NCBI RefSeq assembly: GCF_000150955.2
Contig: NC_011669.1
Span: 2,424,993-2,488,992, forward strand
Source of the DNA: Phaeodactylum tricornutum CCAP 1055/1
Lineage: Eukaryota > Bacillariophyta > Bacillariophyceae > Surirellales > Neidiaceae
Direction of reading: 5' to 3'
DNA length: 64,000 nt
Shown: in pieces, positions 24,472 to 34,595 of the stretch
Numbering within the stretch: position 1 is the first letter of the stretch
Layout: the number at the start of each line of letters is the position of its first letter
Position numbers and translations under genes: made by a program
Notes under the pieces: model-generated
What the model was told of the DNA's origin: nothing
The model's input: the letters and a program-made list of their open reading frames with translations, nothing else
Databases searched by the model: none

Positions 24472-25149
24472 ATGGTACTGATCAGCAACAGGAACGACTG
24501 CATGAGTGATTCGTTAGAACTGAGTCCCGAGCAGCTGCTTCCGACAACGACTACCAACGGAGCGCGCTCGTCGTCTCCGGAGCACGGTAGGTCAGCTAGT
24601 GAACCTTCCGTGCCGTACGATCGCTTACCGCTGGCCGATCGCCACGCAGTCTTTAACTCTCCCTTTGCGAGACACTGTCACGACGAAGACTGGCCCGCCA
24701 TTGTGGCGGAGGAAACGGGATGGACGAAACAACAGGTGGAGGAACATGCTTACCAGTACCTGCTCGCAATCATCGAAGTAGAGCAGCAACAAGAATCTGA
24801 ATCCATACGGAGGGAACAAAGCAACGAACAGTTTGCAGCACAGAATTCGCCGCTGCCGAACGATGACGTACACTCCGAATCGATTAAGAGTCCTGGTAAC
24901 AATTCAACACACTCTCCCCAAAGGTCGGATTCTCCACTGCCGTGGACCATCGCCGAGCTGGCGTTGTTGGAAACTGCAATGGCGCGTTACCGGCCAATGG
25001 TCCCTACAGCCACGACGGTGATTTCTTGGGAAGAAGAAATTGCCGAACATTTTCCCTGGCGATACGAAAGAGAAGTAATTTCGAAAATTGGAGAACTGGT
25101 CGAAGAAACGCAGGCTGAGGACGAGAATTCAGTTTCAAACGGCCTGTGA
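24472..25149 (+). CDS. Hypothetical protein with two SANT/Myb-like segments
   Basis: 225 residues from the ATG at 24472 (an alternative ATG is at 24502). Two segments have the Trp spacing and helix pattern of degenerate SANT/Myb repeats: residues about 70-100 (DEDWPAIVAEETGWTKQQVE) and about 155-205 (LPWTIAELALLETAMARY, then ISWEEEIAEHFPWRYEREV). A Ser/Gln/Asn-rich linker lies between them. The protein is acidic overall with no visible nuclear localisation signal. A chromatin or transcription role is only suggested. I do not recognise a specific family. Confidence 0.5.
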   Translation: MVLISNRNDCMSDSLELSPEQLLPTTTTNGARSSSPEHGRSASEPSVPYDRLPLADRHAVFNSPFARHCHDEDWPAIVAEETGWTKQQVEEHAYQYLLAIIEVEQQQESESIRREQSNEQFAAQNSPLPNDDVHSESIKSPGNNSTHSPQRSDSPLPWTIAELALLETAMARYRPMVPTATTVISWEEEIAEHFPWRYEREVISKIGELVEETQAEDENSVSNGL

Positions 25150-25332
25150 GTAAGTCTGTATCATCTGTACGTAGACGCTATCGGATGTATCAACAGATCT
25201 TTTATTGTATGCATGCCACCCGGTATGCTTAATTTTTCAATTCACGAACGACCATATGTATGTATAGTAGCTAGAACATCGATTCGTTGTCGTCCATGGA
25301 CGCACGATCCACTCTGGTAAACGCGTCGATCA

Positions 25333-27265
25333 CTATTTGATCAAGCACTCTTCCTCGAGATCGAGTGTCAAACTCTCGTACCAAATACGCTGTCGCTCTT
25401 CCCTATCGTGACGCTCAGCCAACTCACAAAAGGGCTCCACGACAGACCCTTCTGTATCCAAATGAATTTGGTCAATCATCTTGGCATAAGCCGCTTGGGT
25501 AATGTACTTTTGTTTTCGCTGGTACATGAGCTCCTCCAAGGCATCCTCCATCTTCACCAACAAAAGCATATTGCTGTACTCCGATGTTTGCATTTTGGTG
25601 TGAATCTGCCACCATAACTGTCTTGTCTCGACTACTTTGGGGTTGGATGTGCCGTATGCATTAGGCTCAGTTTTGGCTCCGAGACTCGTTGATGATTCCA
25701 GATCATTCCAACCCAGTGCTCGGCCAATGTTGCGTAGAATAATCCGTTGCCAGTCGCGATTTGTAGCGTCCCGCCTGCGTTGAATCTCTTGTAAGCGCTC
25801 CAAATCACCCAGATACACACCGTGAAAACCGTGTTCACGGGATGTGCCCCAAGTGTAGCTGAAGAGAGCGACAAAACAAGTATCTCGTTTAGAAAAGGAG
25901 ACTGACAACAAGCTAAGCTTGTAATGCGATGCGATGTGATCCTTCTACGCACCCTTTAGGTTCCACCATATATCGAAATTCCAATTCAATTTGCGGGTCG
26001 ACAGGTTTCATGTTTTTGTCCAGTCGGTACAAAAGGGGAATGCCAGTGGGAATGGACATACCCTTGATATCTTCGTCGCTGATACCGTCAATATTTTTTA
26101 TCAGAGTTCGAATGGTGTTGGCGTGGGACACAATTATGCATTTGTTGCCGGATCGCATGGATGGTACAACGACTGAGTTGTAGAAGGGCATGATGCGCTC
26201 TGCAGCGTCTTTCAGTGATTCTGCTCGGGAACTGTCCAACTGGTCCGGTGACAATTTTCGATACCTAAAACGGAGATGAAGCGGAACGGTGAATTGCACA
26301 CTGTCTTAATGCAGCGTATAGACAAGCTTTGATGTACCCACCTCCGGTCAGTACCGTGCCAGTACGGATGATCATCTAGCATTCGTGGAGGTCGAACATC
26401 GTAGGATCTTCGCATTTGCATGACGAGTTCCTGATCTAGTCCGAGCTCTTTGTATGCCGTGTCTTTGTTATAACCTTGCAACGCCCCGTAATGGCGTTCG
26501 TTAAGTCGCCATGTTTTAGTAACGGGTACCCAGTGCTGATTGGCCATGTTCAACATCATGTTGCAACTAAACGAAGCCCGTCTCAGCACACTGGTAAAGG
26601 CGTGGTCTAGCTCAATACCGTTTTCGTACAAGAGTCGACCTGCTGTTCTTGCTTCCATTTCACCCGTTGAGGTCAGGTTGACATCACACCAGCCTGCCAT
26701 TCAAAGGGATGGGCGAGTAGTAGACAAGTCAGTGCGATACACAAAAAGCAAGAATCAAGGGGCCAGCCAAAGGGGAAACTTCTACAGGTGGGTTTCCTCT
26801 GCGACAGCAACATTTGTAAAGGTACGGAAGCTTACCTGTGTATTGATTCAATTTATTCCATTCTGATTCTCCGTGCCGCAGAAGCACGAGCGTGTACAAG
26901 GATTCTTCTCCGTATTCGGCTAGATTGTACGGTGGTGGAGCGGGATCGCAGGGAGTGCCGCCATTAATATAGTGGTGGGCGGGATGATGTTTGACCGCAC
27001 CGGTGGTGCTATCGGTCGTACTACCGTTCAAAGATGGGGCCGTGGATCGAAGCTTTGCTGCAGCGGCACTCCGGGGTGTCTTCTTGATGAGGACAGGGCC
27101 GCTTCGCGAAGCCGAATCGGTACCTTTGCCGTTCCAGTCCTTGGAGGAAAATTGACGCAACAGCAACAGTAGAACGCTTCGAGGCGTGCCGTGAGAGCGC
27201 GGATGACTCATGCCTATCGCAGTTATCATGGTGAAACGAGAACGATTCAGTGTAATGGATGCCAT
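25333..27265 (-). CDS. Phosphoglycerate mutase (2,3-BPG-dependent type) with long N- and C-terminal extensions
   Basis: Four exons, 27265-26836, 26693-26342, 26264-25953 and 25858-25333, encode 539 residues. The introns are 142, 77 and 94 bp. Splicing rebuilds LRHGESEWNKLNQYTGWCDV, LDDHPYWHGTDRRYRKLSPD and the C-terminal part. Active-site features are RHGE (phospho-His), TSVLRRA, LNERHYGALQG and SHANTIRTLIK. The reaction is 3PG to 2PG. The N-terminus (about 110 residues before YTLVLLRHGE, containing MSHPRSHGTPRSVLLLLLRQF) resembles a mitochondrial presequence. ATGs at 27265, 27229 and 27211 are all possible starts. After TGIPLLYRLDKNMKPVDP a C-terminal extension of about 190 residues follows that normal dPGMs (about 250 residues) lack. 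Confidence 0.9.
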
Positions 27266-27803
27266 TTTCGCAATGCTTGGATTCTCAAAGGACGTGTGCA
27301 GATGCAATCTCCCAAAGATCGGAAGCAAGACTCTCACTAACAACGGTAAAGCCTGCCAACGTAGTAGATCTCTGTGTGCAGAGCGCTTCTTTGTTGCACG
27401 ACTTCGCTTTGTATATCAGATAATCTCTCTATCCAAGGGAATAGGCGATTCATGCAGGTTCGTTCGGATGGCCGAAGCAGAGAAGGATAGGCTGGTACAA
27501 TATTATGTGACGACAAGAATTTTTGGACTGTTGTCGAGTGACAAGGTTATGTTTTTGAGATGATGTCGTCGCAGCTTGGAATTCGAGAAGTAACCCTGAC
27601 GTGAGTTAGGTTGGATACCCGGAGAATTGGGTTTTGAACTGTAATCATTTTGATTGGGGAATGCATGGATCGTGTCTGCCAGGCGACCCAACAACCGATC
27701 GACAGGCCATCACACCCGCACACGAATACTAACTGTAAGCAAACATGTCCGGAAGACCAAGAAACGAAACGAGCCCAGCCCAGCCCAACCCAATTAGAAT
27801 ACG
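27266..27803. other. Divergent promoter region between phosphoglycerate mutase and TRM7
   Basis: About 540 bp without a supported gene. A TNACWGTNA copy lies at 27730-27738 on the TRM7 side. Confidence 0.5.
27730..27738. promoter_or_regulatory. TNACWGTNA element upstream of TRM7
   Basis: Perfect copy TAACTGTAA, 65 bp upstream of the ATG. Confidence 0.45.
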
Positions 27804-28862
27804 ATGGGACGTCTATCTCGAGACAAACGCGACGTCTTCTATCGACTCGCCAAAGAAAAGGGCTACAGAGCTCGATCAGCATTCAAGCTGCTCCAGGTTG
27901 ACGCCGAGTTCGACATTTTCGGTGCCCGTGGGGCTCCTGCCTCACTCGGTAACACAATTGAACCACTGCGCGTTCAACGAGCCGTCGATCTGTGCGCCGC
28001 ACCCGGTAGTTGGTCGCAAGTGCTCAGCGATAAGCTTTACGAATTAAATCATGCGACAGGGGATGCCGGCGCAAATTCCGATCAAGCGTCCGATGCTCTA
28101 GCCAACGACTTGAGCAGGACTAGTTTAGACATAGACGAACAACCCGAAGAACCTAGTATTGTTGCAGTTGATTTGCAGCCAATGGCACCGATTGATGGCG
28201 TTTTGTGTCTACAGGGTGATATAACAGCTCAGTCCACCGCACAAGATATTATTAAGCACTTTCAGGGTAATCGCGCGGAACTCGTGGTCTGTGACGGCGC
28301 TCCCGACGTCACGGGACTGCACGACGTTGACGAATACTTACAAGGACAGCTCTTGTTAAGCGCCATGATGATCACCACCCACGTACTGTGCGAAAGGGGA
28401 ACTTTTGTGGCCAAAATATTTCGTGGCCGTAACGTTGGATTCTTGTATGCACAATTGCGACTGTTGTTTGAACGGGTCAGTATTGCGAAACCCACCAGCT
28501 CGCGCAATTCGTCCATGGAGAGTTTCGTTGTGTGCCAGCGATTTAAAGGAGCTCCGTACTTGAATCTCCCGTTGGATCTCGGGGGCTATCTAAATTTGCG
28601 GAAACTGCGACAGGGCCAAGCCGGCGATGGAGATGGTGCGGATAGTCATGACGAGCTTTCTGATCCTTTGGATTCCATCGATATTCCCTTTCTTGCGTGT
28701 GGCGACTTGTCCGACTGGAGTCCATCCGGCGAGATCTTGGATGCAGACAAGAGCTACCCAATCGATGAGAGCCAGTATATTGCTCCTATTGCGCCTCCAA
28801 TTCAACCCCCGTATCAAACCAGCATGGAAAAACAAGCGGAAGACCGGCGTAAAAAGGTGTGA
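27804..28862 (+). CDS. TRM7: tRNA 2'-O-ribose methyltransferase TRM7/FTSJ1-like
   Basis: A single exon of 352 residues. It starts [20 protein letters not shown], nearly identical to eukaryotic TRM7/FTSJ1. The RrmJ catalytic tetrad K-D-K-E is visible: Lys28 (SAFKLL), Asp164 (CDGAPDVTG), Lys204 (FVAKIFRG) and Glu239 (SMESFVVC). SAM motif I is [18 protein letters not shown]7 methylates riboses 32 and 34 in the anticodon loop of tRNAs such as tRNA-Phe. About 35 extra residues (80-115, Asp/Ala/Ser-rich) are inserted between motif I and the next strand. The C-terminal tail contains several Pro-rich segments. Confidence 0.94.
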   Translation: MGRLSRDKRDVFYRLAKEKGYRARSAFKLLQVDAEFDIFGARGAPASLGNTIEPLRVQRAVDLCAAPGSWSQVLSDKLYELNHATGDAGANSDQASDALANDLSRTSLDIDEQPEEPSIVAVDLQPMAPIDGVLCLQGDITAQSTAQDIIKHFQGNRAELVVCDGAPDVTGLHDVDEYLQGQLLLSAMMITTHVLCERGTFVAKIFRGRNVGFLYAQLRLLFERVSIAKPTSSRNSSMESFVVCQRFKGAPYLNLPLDLGGYLNLRKLRQGQAGDGDGADSHDELSDPLDSIDIPFLACGDLSDWSPSGEILDADKSYPIDESQYIAPIAPPIQPPYQTSMEKQAEDRRKKV

Positions 28863-29457
28863 GGGAAGTTAAGGTACGTGATTCTACGACGTGTCCAATG
28901 CGTCTCTACGAAACGACCGCACGAAGTATACGACGAATCTTGAATCAACGCCAAGATTTGATCGTGTACAGGCGTGCTAGAAGAACGCGTCCATTTTGCC
29001 CTTGCTTGTCAACTTTCTTGTCTTGGACTTGCAGGCTTTACCTTCGGACCCACACACCTGCACCATATATCCGTTGTGTGTGATCATTCTGTTGGTGTCG
29101 TATTTACTAATCCATGCTTTGCTCATCACAATCAGGGCAACTCCTTCACGGGTCGGAGGGTCGCTACTAATTCATATAAACATTGCAACGCTACCTGACC
29201 GCCATGGATGGGCATGCTTTAATGTGAGTCCTCAAGCATAAAGGAGACATCCCGGATATGGCTTTGTAAATTAAAGTGTGGAAGGTCGAAAGTCCGTTAC
29301 CATGAACACAAAGGTAAACAAGCGTTGATTGCATTTAGCCAGTGAAGAATGTCGCACGCATTAACCGTTACTCCCCGGACTCAAAGACACAAGGTCCATC
29401 AGGGAGCAATACTAACGCAATAGAGGGCTACAAACGATAGAAGCCTATAGGACATCG
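28863..29457. other. Convergent intergenic region between TRM7 and isopentenyl phosphate kinase
   Basis: About 600 bp between two 3' ends. I see no gene, repeat or TNACWGTNA copy. Confidence 0.5.
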
Positions 29458-30543
29458 CTATCGGAATAAAATCGTAGCTCGCTCGATATCTGCAATGCTT
29501 TGAATAGCTTGTTGGGCACTCGTCGATCCACACCGTGCAATCGTGACGTTCAAACCAAGGTTGACAACCGCCACGGCCGAAGCCAGCTTGGTTTTCAAGC
29601 CCCCCGTTGTATCTTGCTCATGGGATGAGCCCGAGGCGTCCACCTTCACACCAACGATACTTCCAGTTTTGGCGTCAACCTGAATGCTTCGCAATAAATT
29701 GGCGTCTGAATACATTCGCGGGTCTTTGTCAAAGACACCATCCACATCGGTCAAAAAAAGCACTCGGGAAATCCACGGCGCTTTGGCAAGAATTTCGACC
29801 ACGGTGTCTCCACTCAAGATGCCGGCACCGTCTCTACCGTACAGACAGGCATCTCCATGCAGAACTGGTACCAAGCCGGCTTTCAGAGAGGCCTCTACCG
29901 ATTGTATCAGCTCTTCCTGCGCCACGGTATCTCTTCCATCCGCCTCCATATGGCGGTTTGAAAAACACGGCGATATACCGATCGCGTTGATGCCGTTTGC
30001 TAAAAGGCTCGACACAACGTAATGATTGAGATGCAGAACAGAAAGCCGCGTCGTCGCGAGGCCTTGCATCGCAAAGCGTCTTTGCTTTTCGTCAACAGCG
30101 GCTTCTGTAGGAGCTGCCGCGGTCTGTCCTTGTAAGCCAAACTCTTTTGCTTGATGGTGACCAAAGGATCCGGCTCCGTGCACTACGACAAAAGCAATTG
30201 GCCGTCCCTTTGCCAATGCAGATTCATTATTATGTATTCTTCCAGTAACAATGTCGTCACTTCCGCTGGGCGCGCAAAAGTTACGAGAGAGCACCGGTCG
30301 TACAGCCTCTGCAAACCAGTCCAATGCTTCCTGGTTCAACGTCTCTTTCTGTGCCTTGTTGGTTATGGAAGATCCTCCAATTTTCACCAAAACTACATCG
30401 TGATCTGCGAAACTTGATGATGGAGAAAAGCAAGTCGTCGCCTCTGGAGAGGATTGTTGCTCTTCACTGTAACATACAGTGGCGTGAGAAACCACTGCGA
30501 GGGCGTACAAAACCCACACCAGTTTTCTGCAACATTGCGGCAT
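29458..30543 (-). CDS. Isopentenyl phosphate kinase-like protein with signal peptide
   Basis: 361 residues from the ATG at 30543. Residues 1-27 form a signal peptide (KLVWVLYALAVVSHATVCYS). The rest is an amino-acid-kinase fold closest to isopentenyl phosphate kinase: VVLVKIGGSSITNKAQ (Lys loop), FVVVHGAGSFGHHQAKEFGL (Gly-rich loop with the IPK-type His), VPVLHGDACLYGRDGAGILSG, VLFLTDVDGVFDKDPR (nucleotide site) and TTGGLKTKL. IPK makes isopentenyl diphosphate from isopentenyl phosphate. Acetylglutamate and aspartate kinases share the fold but lack GAGSFGHH. The secretory or plastid location implied by the signal peptide is unusual. No clean ASAFAP motif is present, so ER/secretory or a non-canonical plastid route are both open. 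Confidence 0.85.
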   Translation of the reverse strand: MPQCCRKLVWVLYALAVVSHATVCYSEEQQSSPEATTCFSPSSSFADHDVVLVKIGGSSITNKAQKETLNQEALDWFAEAVRPVLSRNFCAPSGSDDIVTGRIHNNESALAKGRPIAFVVVHGAGSFGHHQAKEFGLQGQTAAAPTEAAVDEKQRRFAMQGLATTRLSVLHLNHYVVSSLLANGINAIGISPCFSNRHMEADGRDTVAQEELIQSVEASLKAGLVPVLHGDACLYGRDGAGILSGDTVVEILAKAPWISRVLFLTDVDGVFDKDPRMYSDANLLRSIQVDAKTGSIVGVKVDASGSSHEQDTTGGLKTKLASAVAVVNLGLNVTIARCGSTSAQQAIQSIADIERATILFR

Positions 30544-31094
30544 TTTAACTGACTCTGAGAAAAAGTCCAACTCTCTACCTATTTGGATGACAGTCCAGCA
30601 AATGTGGTGCCTATAATCTACATCACTTCGTTTTCATCATCCGTGGACTTGACTTACTGTCAATTGGGCCCCGTCGGCCAAAGTGTACATAGTCCTACTT
30701 TTATGATTTTCCCGATTATCTTCCCGGCACCTTATATATTTTGAGTGTATTTTCGAATTTGTCTTGCTAGCCATCCCTGGGCCGTTGGGCTTGGGATTTA
30801 CTGTTGACCTTCCAGTTACCTTACTGTTAGTAAGGTGCACGAATCCGGGAAATGCATATGAAAGTAACAGACCCCGGAATAAGCCTTTCGCTTTGCTTGG
30901 GGAGATATATATTAATTTTGCGGCGGGGGCATTGCTTGTATCTTCTACTTGAAGCCGAAGGATGCGCTGGCCGTCAGTTAGGATTAGTAGGTTTACAGCA
31001 TTTCTATATATGACCAGCTTTGCTTGCACTACTTTTGACATCTCTGTATATTGCGAATCGGCATACTGGGTGACGTCTTCTGTGCATGATTTCG
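30544..31094. other. Intergenic region upstream of isopentenyl phosphate kinase
   Basis: About 550 bp, bounded on the right by the 3' end of signal peptidase I. A TNACWGTNA copy (TTACTGTTA) lies at 30821-30829, and a near-match TTACTGTCA lies 110 bp from the kinase ATG. A minus-strand frame is open across much of it, but its peptide looks non-coding. Confidence 0.45.
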
Positions 31095-32027
31095 TTAAAA
31101 CATGCCGCCGTTCCCGACTCTCCACGGTGGCCAGTAGACAAAGACAGCGCGCCCAATCACATTTTTGGTGGGCAAAAATCCCCAAATATGTCCGTCTAGA
31201 CTGTGGTTGCGATTGTCTCCCAGCACAAGCACATTTTCGGGAGGTACACGCACTGGACCGAACGCGTACTGGGCATCTTCGGCCGTGTAGGCTTCTTCTT
31301 GCTCAATATCATTAATAAGCAGCTTGCCATTTTTGATTTCAACTTTGTCGCCCTCAACTGCAACAATGCGCTTGATCAAAGCCTCCTTACCTTTGGACTT
31401 GTCTCCGTATTGATTTTCCACAATGTCTCGGAAGGCTTGCGGGGGTTGAAAGACGACGACCTCGGTGCGGTAGAACGGTTTGATTCGCTTGGTAACCTTT
31501 TCCACTGCGAGTTGGTCACCGACCTCAAAGGTGGGGTACATGGAAAGGCTGGGGATAAATCTGGGTTCGATTATTGTAAATCGAAGCAGTAGCGCAAGGA
31601 ATAGACTGATGAAGTAGGTCTTGACGTCTTCTCGGCCTTCGTCGGAATTGAACCATCGTTTGATACCTTCCAGGAATCCTGCATCTGGTTCCGATGCGGG
31701 TGTTTCATCTTCCCATTTGTTGCGAAGACTGGCTTTCAAGCCAGGCTCGCTTGCGGGCTTACGATCGACGGGAGAATCATTCTTGTTATCGGACATTCCC
31801 AGGATTTGTTTTCGACGAGACGAAGATGCATCAGCCCAAGAGATCTTTGTCCGACTAGATACAAAGACGGAACTCCGGACAGCGGGAGGGGTCGAGGGAC
31901 GAAAGGCTGTGACGCTGGGCGCGACTAGCGAAAGGCAGAGAGCAAGCAACAACACCATTCTTCGCTGAGGTGAAGACGCAAGGTTCGCTGCACGACACGC
32001 GTGCGTGTGATCGCTGATTGTTGGCAT
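31095..32027 (-). CDS. Signal peptidase I, plastid/thylakoid processing type
   Basis: 310 residues from the ATG at 32027. A second ATG at 31958 would place the hydrophobic signal peptide (MVLLLALCLSLVAPSVTAFR) right at the N-terminus and is equally plausible. The segment ends TA|FRP, a diatom plastid-type motif. The mature protein has one membrane segment (about 135-155, TYFISLFLALLLRFTIIEP), then the type I signal-peptidase boxes: catalytic Ser in IPSLSMYPT, catalytic Lys in LIKRIVAVEGD, and box E GDNRNHSLDGHIWGFLP. It is expected to remove thylakoid-transfer or envelope signals. A 30-bp tandem duplication lies just upstream at 32047. Confidence 0.93.
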   Translation of the reverse strand: MPTISDHTHACRAANLASSPQRRMVLLLALCLSLVAPSVTAFRPSTPPAVRSSVFVSSRTKISWADASSSRRKQILGMSDNKNDSPVDRKPASEPGLKASLRNKWEDETPASEPDAGFLEGIKRWFNSDEGREDVKTYFISLFLALLLRFTIIEPRFIPSLSMYPTFEVGDQLAVEKVTKRIKPFYRTEVVVFQPPQAFRDIVENQYGDKSKGKEALIKRIVAVEGDKVEIKNGKLLINDIEQEEAYTAEDAQYAFGPVRVPPENVLVLGDNRNHSLDGHIWGFLPTKNVIGRAVFVYWPPWRVGNGGMF

Positions 32028-32921
32028 AGAGCCTACGGTTTGTGTGTGTATTTATCGTTGCCTTTTTTCCACGGAGTGTATTTATCGTTGCCTTTTTTCC
32101 ACGGAGTGTGGCACGCCGCTATGCCGATCCCTCGTTACTGATTGCTCTCGTGGGTTGCATGTACCTCTGTCTAGAATGATAGATGAGTAACGTGGATACT
32201 GTATGGACTGTTGTGTTGTGTGTCTGCCGTCGCTCCAAACAACATGAAGCTCGCGTCTGACTATGACACCCGGCCAACTGTTGGGAGTCCTCTATCTCTG
32301 TTTTCTCTGCCCCTTTTTTGTGGGGCTCGCTTGACGTGGAGAAATCTTTTGGTCGGCCCCGCCTTTTCAATGTGAGAAATGGTTTGACCAACGTCAGGTT
32401 TTCTCGAACGAGCGACGGAGGTACCGTAGCGGCTCTGACTGCTCTAGGTCCGGTCACGAATTGCTCTTACTTTAGGTTTACCGCAGCAAGAGAACCACGA
32501 CTAAACTGTAAACCTAGTAATGTAACCGCTCGCTGGTTAAGCTTTGACAGTGAGAGACTAAGGGCGATGCTATCCCGCCCGAAGTCCTACGAACCGAATC
32601 ACTTGATGCTAGAAAAGGCTTACTTGTCAAAGCGGTTTCTGTATGCGGCGAGAAGCAGTTATTTGTTGGGGGTTCGTGAAAATAGTCAGGGAAACCGGCG
32701 GAGAGGTAAGGATCCTGCACCCGTTGCGTAAATACGACTGGGGACGTAACCGAAAGCGATGGACTTGACCCAACGAGCATGCTCACTCTCAAATCACAAT
32801 TCACGAATATCATCGCCTGCCTTGACAAGACTTGCATGCAACAACAATGCACGCCATTGATAGATTGGCCGCACCTATCCAACAAGACTAGGCCAAAATA
32901 GACTGGAAAACGAGTTTATAA
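32028..32921. other. Intergenic region upstream of signal peptidase I
   Basis: About 890 bp. It contains a 30-bp tandem duplication (32047-32106) and a TNACWGTNA copy (TGACAGTGA, 32545-32553). A 137-codon plus-strand frame at 32318-32731 is open, but no family resemblance supports it. Confidence 0.5.
32047..32106. repeat. Two perfect tandem copies of a 30-bp unit
   Basis: The unit, which starts TGTATTTATCGTTGCC and ends CCACGGAG, occurs at 32047-32076 and again at 32077-32106 without mismatch, 20 bp upstream of the signal peptidase ATG. The identity of the copies suggests a recent duplication, probably in the 5'UTR or promoter. Confidence 0.9.
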
Positions 32922-34595
32922 TTACTGGCTATCGTCTTCGGAAGTCGCATCGTCGTCCGCACTACTAGCCGTATCCGTTTGCGGAGGACCATCAATGTCT
33001 TCCACGATTATGTCGTCGTCGTCACTTGCCGTGTCGTTCGCCTGCAGCTGTACGATAGCCAAGCGGTTCTTGGCCTGGGCCACTCGATTCCAACGACCGA
33101 GACGGTGTTCCTGTCCCACCGCAGCCACACAAAAGCGGGCCTTGGGACCAAAGGCAATATCGTTCACGTACCCGAACAACGGAATCTCGCCCACAGCCTG
33201 CAGACCCCGTTCCGCCAAAGTCCGTCCGGTTGATGCCTTCCAGAAACGAACGTATCCGTCGTACGATCCCGACGCTACCAGATCACTGCCCGGCAAAGCT
33301 TGGACCGCTACAATTTCCGTGTCGTCGCCGTGTGCGTTGGCAATTTGTGCCACCGCCTTTTTCTTGTCTGTTTTCCACATAGCCAGGTGTCCGTCTTCGT
33401 GTCCAGTCACGAACCAATCGTCCTTCACGACCGTAACGCTGGAAGCGGAGGGTAGCTTACTGCCGCCCCGAAAGATCAAATGTGTGTCTTCCGCCAGTTT
33501 CCAAGCCCGTGCGGTCCGGTCCTTACCCACCGATACGGGACGTTCATCCCGATGACAATCCAAGTCGGTGACCCCAAACTGGTGCCCGTAGAGTGTTTCG
33601 ATGTAGAGCATTTCCGAGAGATTGTAGTGTCGTATACAGCGATCGTCGCTTCCGGAGAAGAGCTGCAGTGAATTAGTCCGAAAGGCCAGGGACGTGACGG
33701 CGCCTTTATGCCCGGTAAAGGTTTGGACAAGTGCCTGTGAGCGACAACGAATGTCAAAAACACGGACAGTAGCGTCCCGGGATCCAACGGCGGCGTAGCG
33801 ACCATCGTCCGAGCAGGCGACGGACAAAACTTCCCCAACGGTACGTGGTTTACTGCTGTCGGCGGTTTCTTTCTTCCACACGGGGCATAAATGCGTTTTC
33901 CGTGAAGCGGTTTCGATATCCCAAAGAATGACGGAATGATCCTTGGATCCCGAAATGGCGGTGGCACCGTCCGATTGAAGGGCGACGCAAGTGGGGGTCA
34001 GATCGTGTCCCCGCAGTAGTCTTTGATGGCCCGCCGCAATCCATGCCTGGGCTTGCTGCCGCGGGGTCGTAATTGCCGCTACTGTTGCTGTTGTTCCTAC
34101 TGCTACTGATACTACTGCTGTAGTGGTATCGTAGGATGGAGGTTGGAGGGCAGACAAGCGAGTCGCGAGCTTGTCCGCAATTGCGCGTTCGAAGGTACCT
34201 TCGCGCTTGAGTCGCACGCGTTGCAGTTTTCGGGCCACGCGATCATCCTGTACATCGTCCTGGTCGCTATCGTTGTCGTTATCATCATCATCGGAAGTGT
34301 CGTCACTGTCGGACTGTTGATCCATGCGTTCGAGATATTCCCGTGCCATCCGAACTCGTTTGGCTTCAACATTTTCCTCTTCTTCGGATTGTTCGTCTTC
34401 TAAGGACGGCTCCCGACCTTCCAAGCGATCTTCGAAGTGCTCCTCTTCGTCAGAATCAATGTGTTCATCGACGGATGCGGCAAGATTGAGCGTTGGGCGG
34501 GCTCTTTTGTGCGTAGTGTGGGGTTGGGAATTGTTCCGTCGGGATGCCAGCGTGGATTTACGGGTTCGGCCGGAACCGGATCTCGGTCCCGCCAT
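32922..34595 (-). CDS. RRP9: U3 snoRNP protein RRP9 (U3-55K), WD40
   Basis: A single exon of 557 residues. A basic start (MAGPRSGSGRTRKSTLASRR) precedes a long acidic region (about 45-120), then the conserved helix ARKLQRVRLKREGTFERAIA typical of RRP9. Seven WD repeats follow, for example SGSKDHSVILWD, VGSRDATVRVFD, SGSDDRCIRHYN and ASGSYDGYVRFWK. The diagnostic RRP9 segment GHQFGVTDLDCHRDERPVSV, followed by DRTARAWKL and TGHEDGHLAMW, is present. RRP9 binds box B/C of U3 snoRNA in the SSU processome during 18S rRNA processing. An Ala/Thr/Val insert at about residues 155-185 and the acidic C-terminus are lineage additions. Confidence 0.95.
   Translation of the reverse strand: MAGPRSGSGRTRKSTLASRRNNSQPHTTHKRARPTLNLAASVDEHIDSDEEEHFEDRLEGREPSLEDEQSEEEENVEAKRVRMAREYLERMDQQSDSDDTSDDDDNDNDSDQDDVQDDRVARKLQRVRLKREGTFERAIADKLATRLSALQPPSYDTTTAVVSVAVGTTATVAAITTPRQQAQAWIAAGHQRLLRGHDLTPTCVALQSDGATAISGSKDHSVILWDIETASRKTHLCPVWKKETADSSKPRTVGEVLSVACSDDGRYAAVGSRDATVRVFDIRCRSQALVQTFTGHKGAVTSLAFRTNSLQLFSGSDDRCIRHYNLSEMLYIETLYGHQFGVTDLDCHRDERPVSVGKDRTARAWKLAEDTHLIFRGGSKLPSASSVTVVKDDWFVTGHEDGHLAMWKTDKKKAVAQIANAHGDDTEIVAVQALPGSDLVASGSYDGYVRFWKASTGRTLAERGLQAVGEIPLFGYVNDIAFGPKARFCVAAVGQEHRLGRWNRVAQAKNRLAIVQLQANDTASDDDDIIVEDIDGPPQTDTASSADDDATSEDDSQ

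Noticed and set aside
30637-31185. 182-codon minus-strand frame upstream of the IPK gene
   Set aside because: It overlaps the signal peptidase 3' end, crosses a TNACWGTNA copy, and its peptide shows no domain or conserved-looking pattern.
32318-32731. 137-codon plus-strand frame in the spacer upstream of signal peptidase I
   Set aside because: No family resemblance, no targeting signal, and it runs through a promoter-type element. Kept only as a weak possibility.
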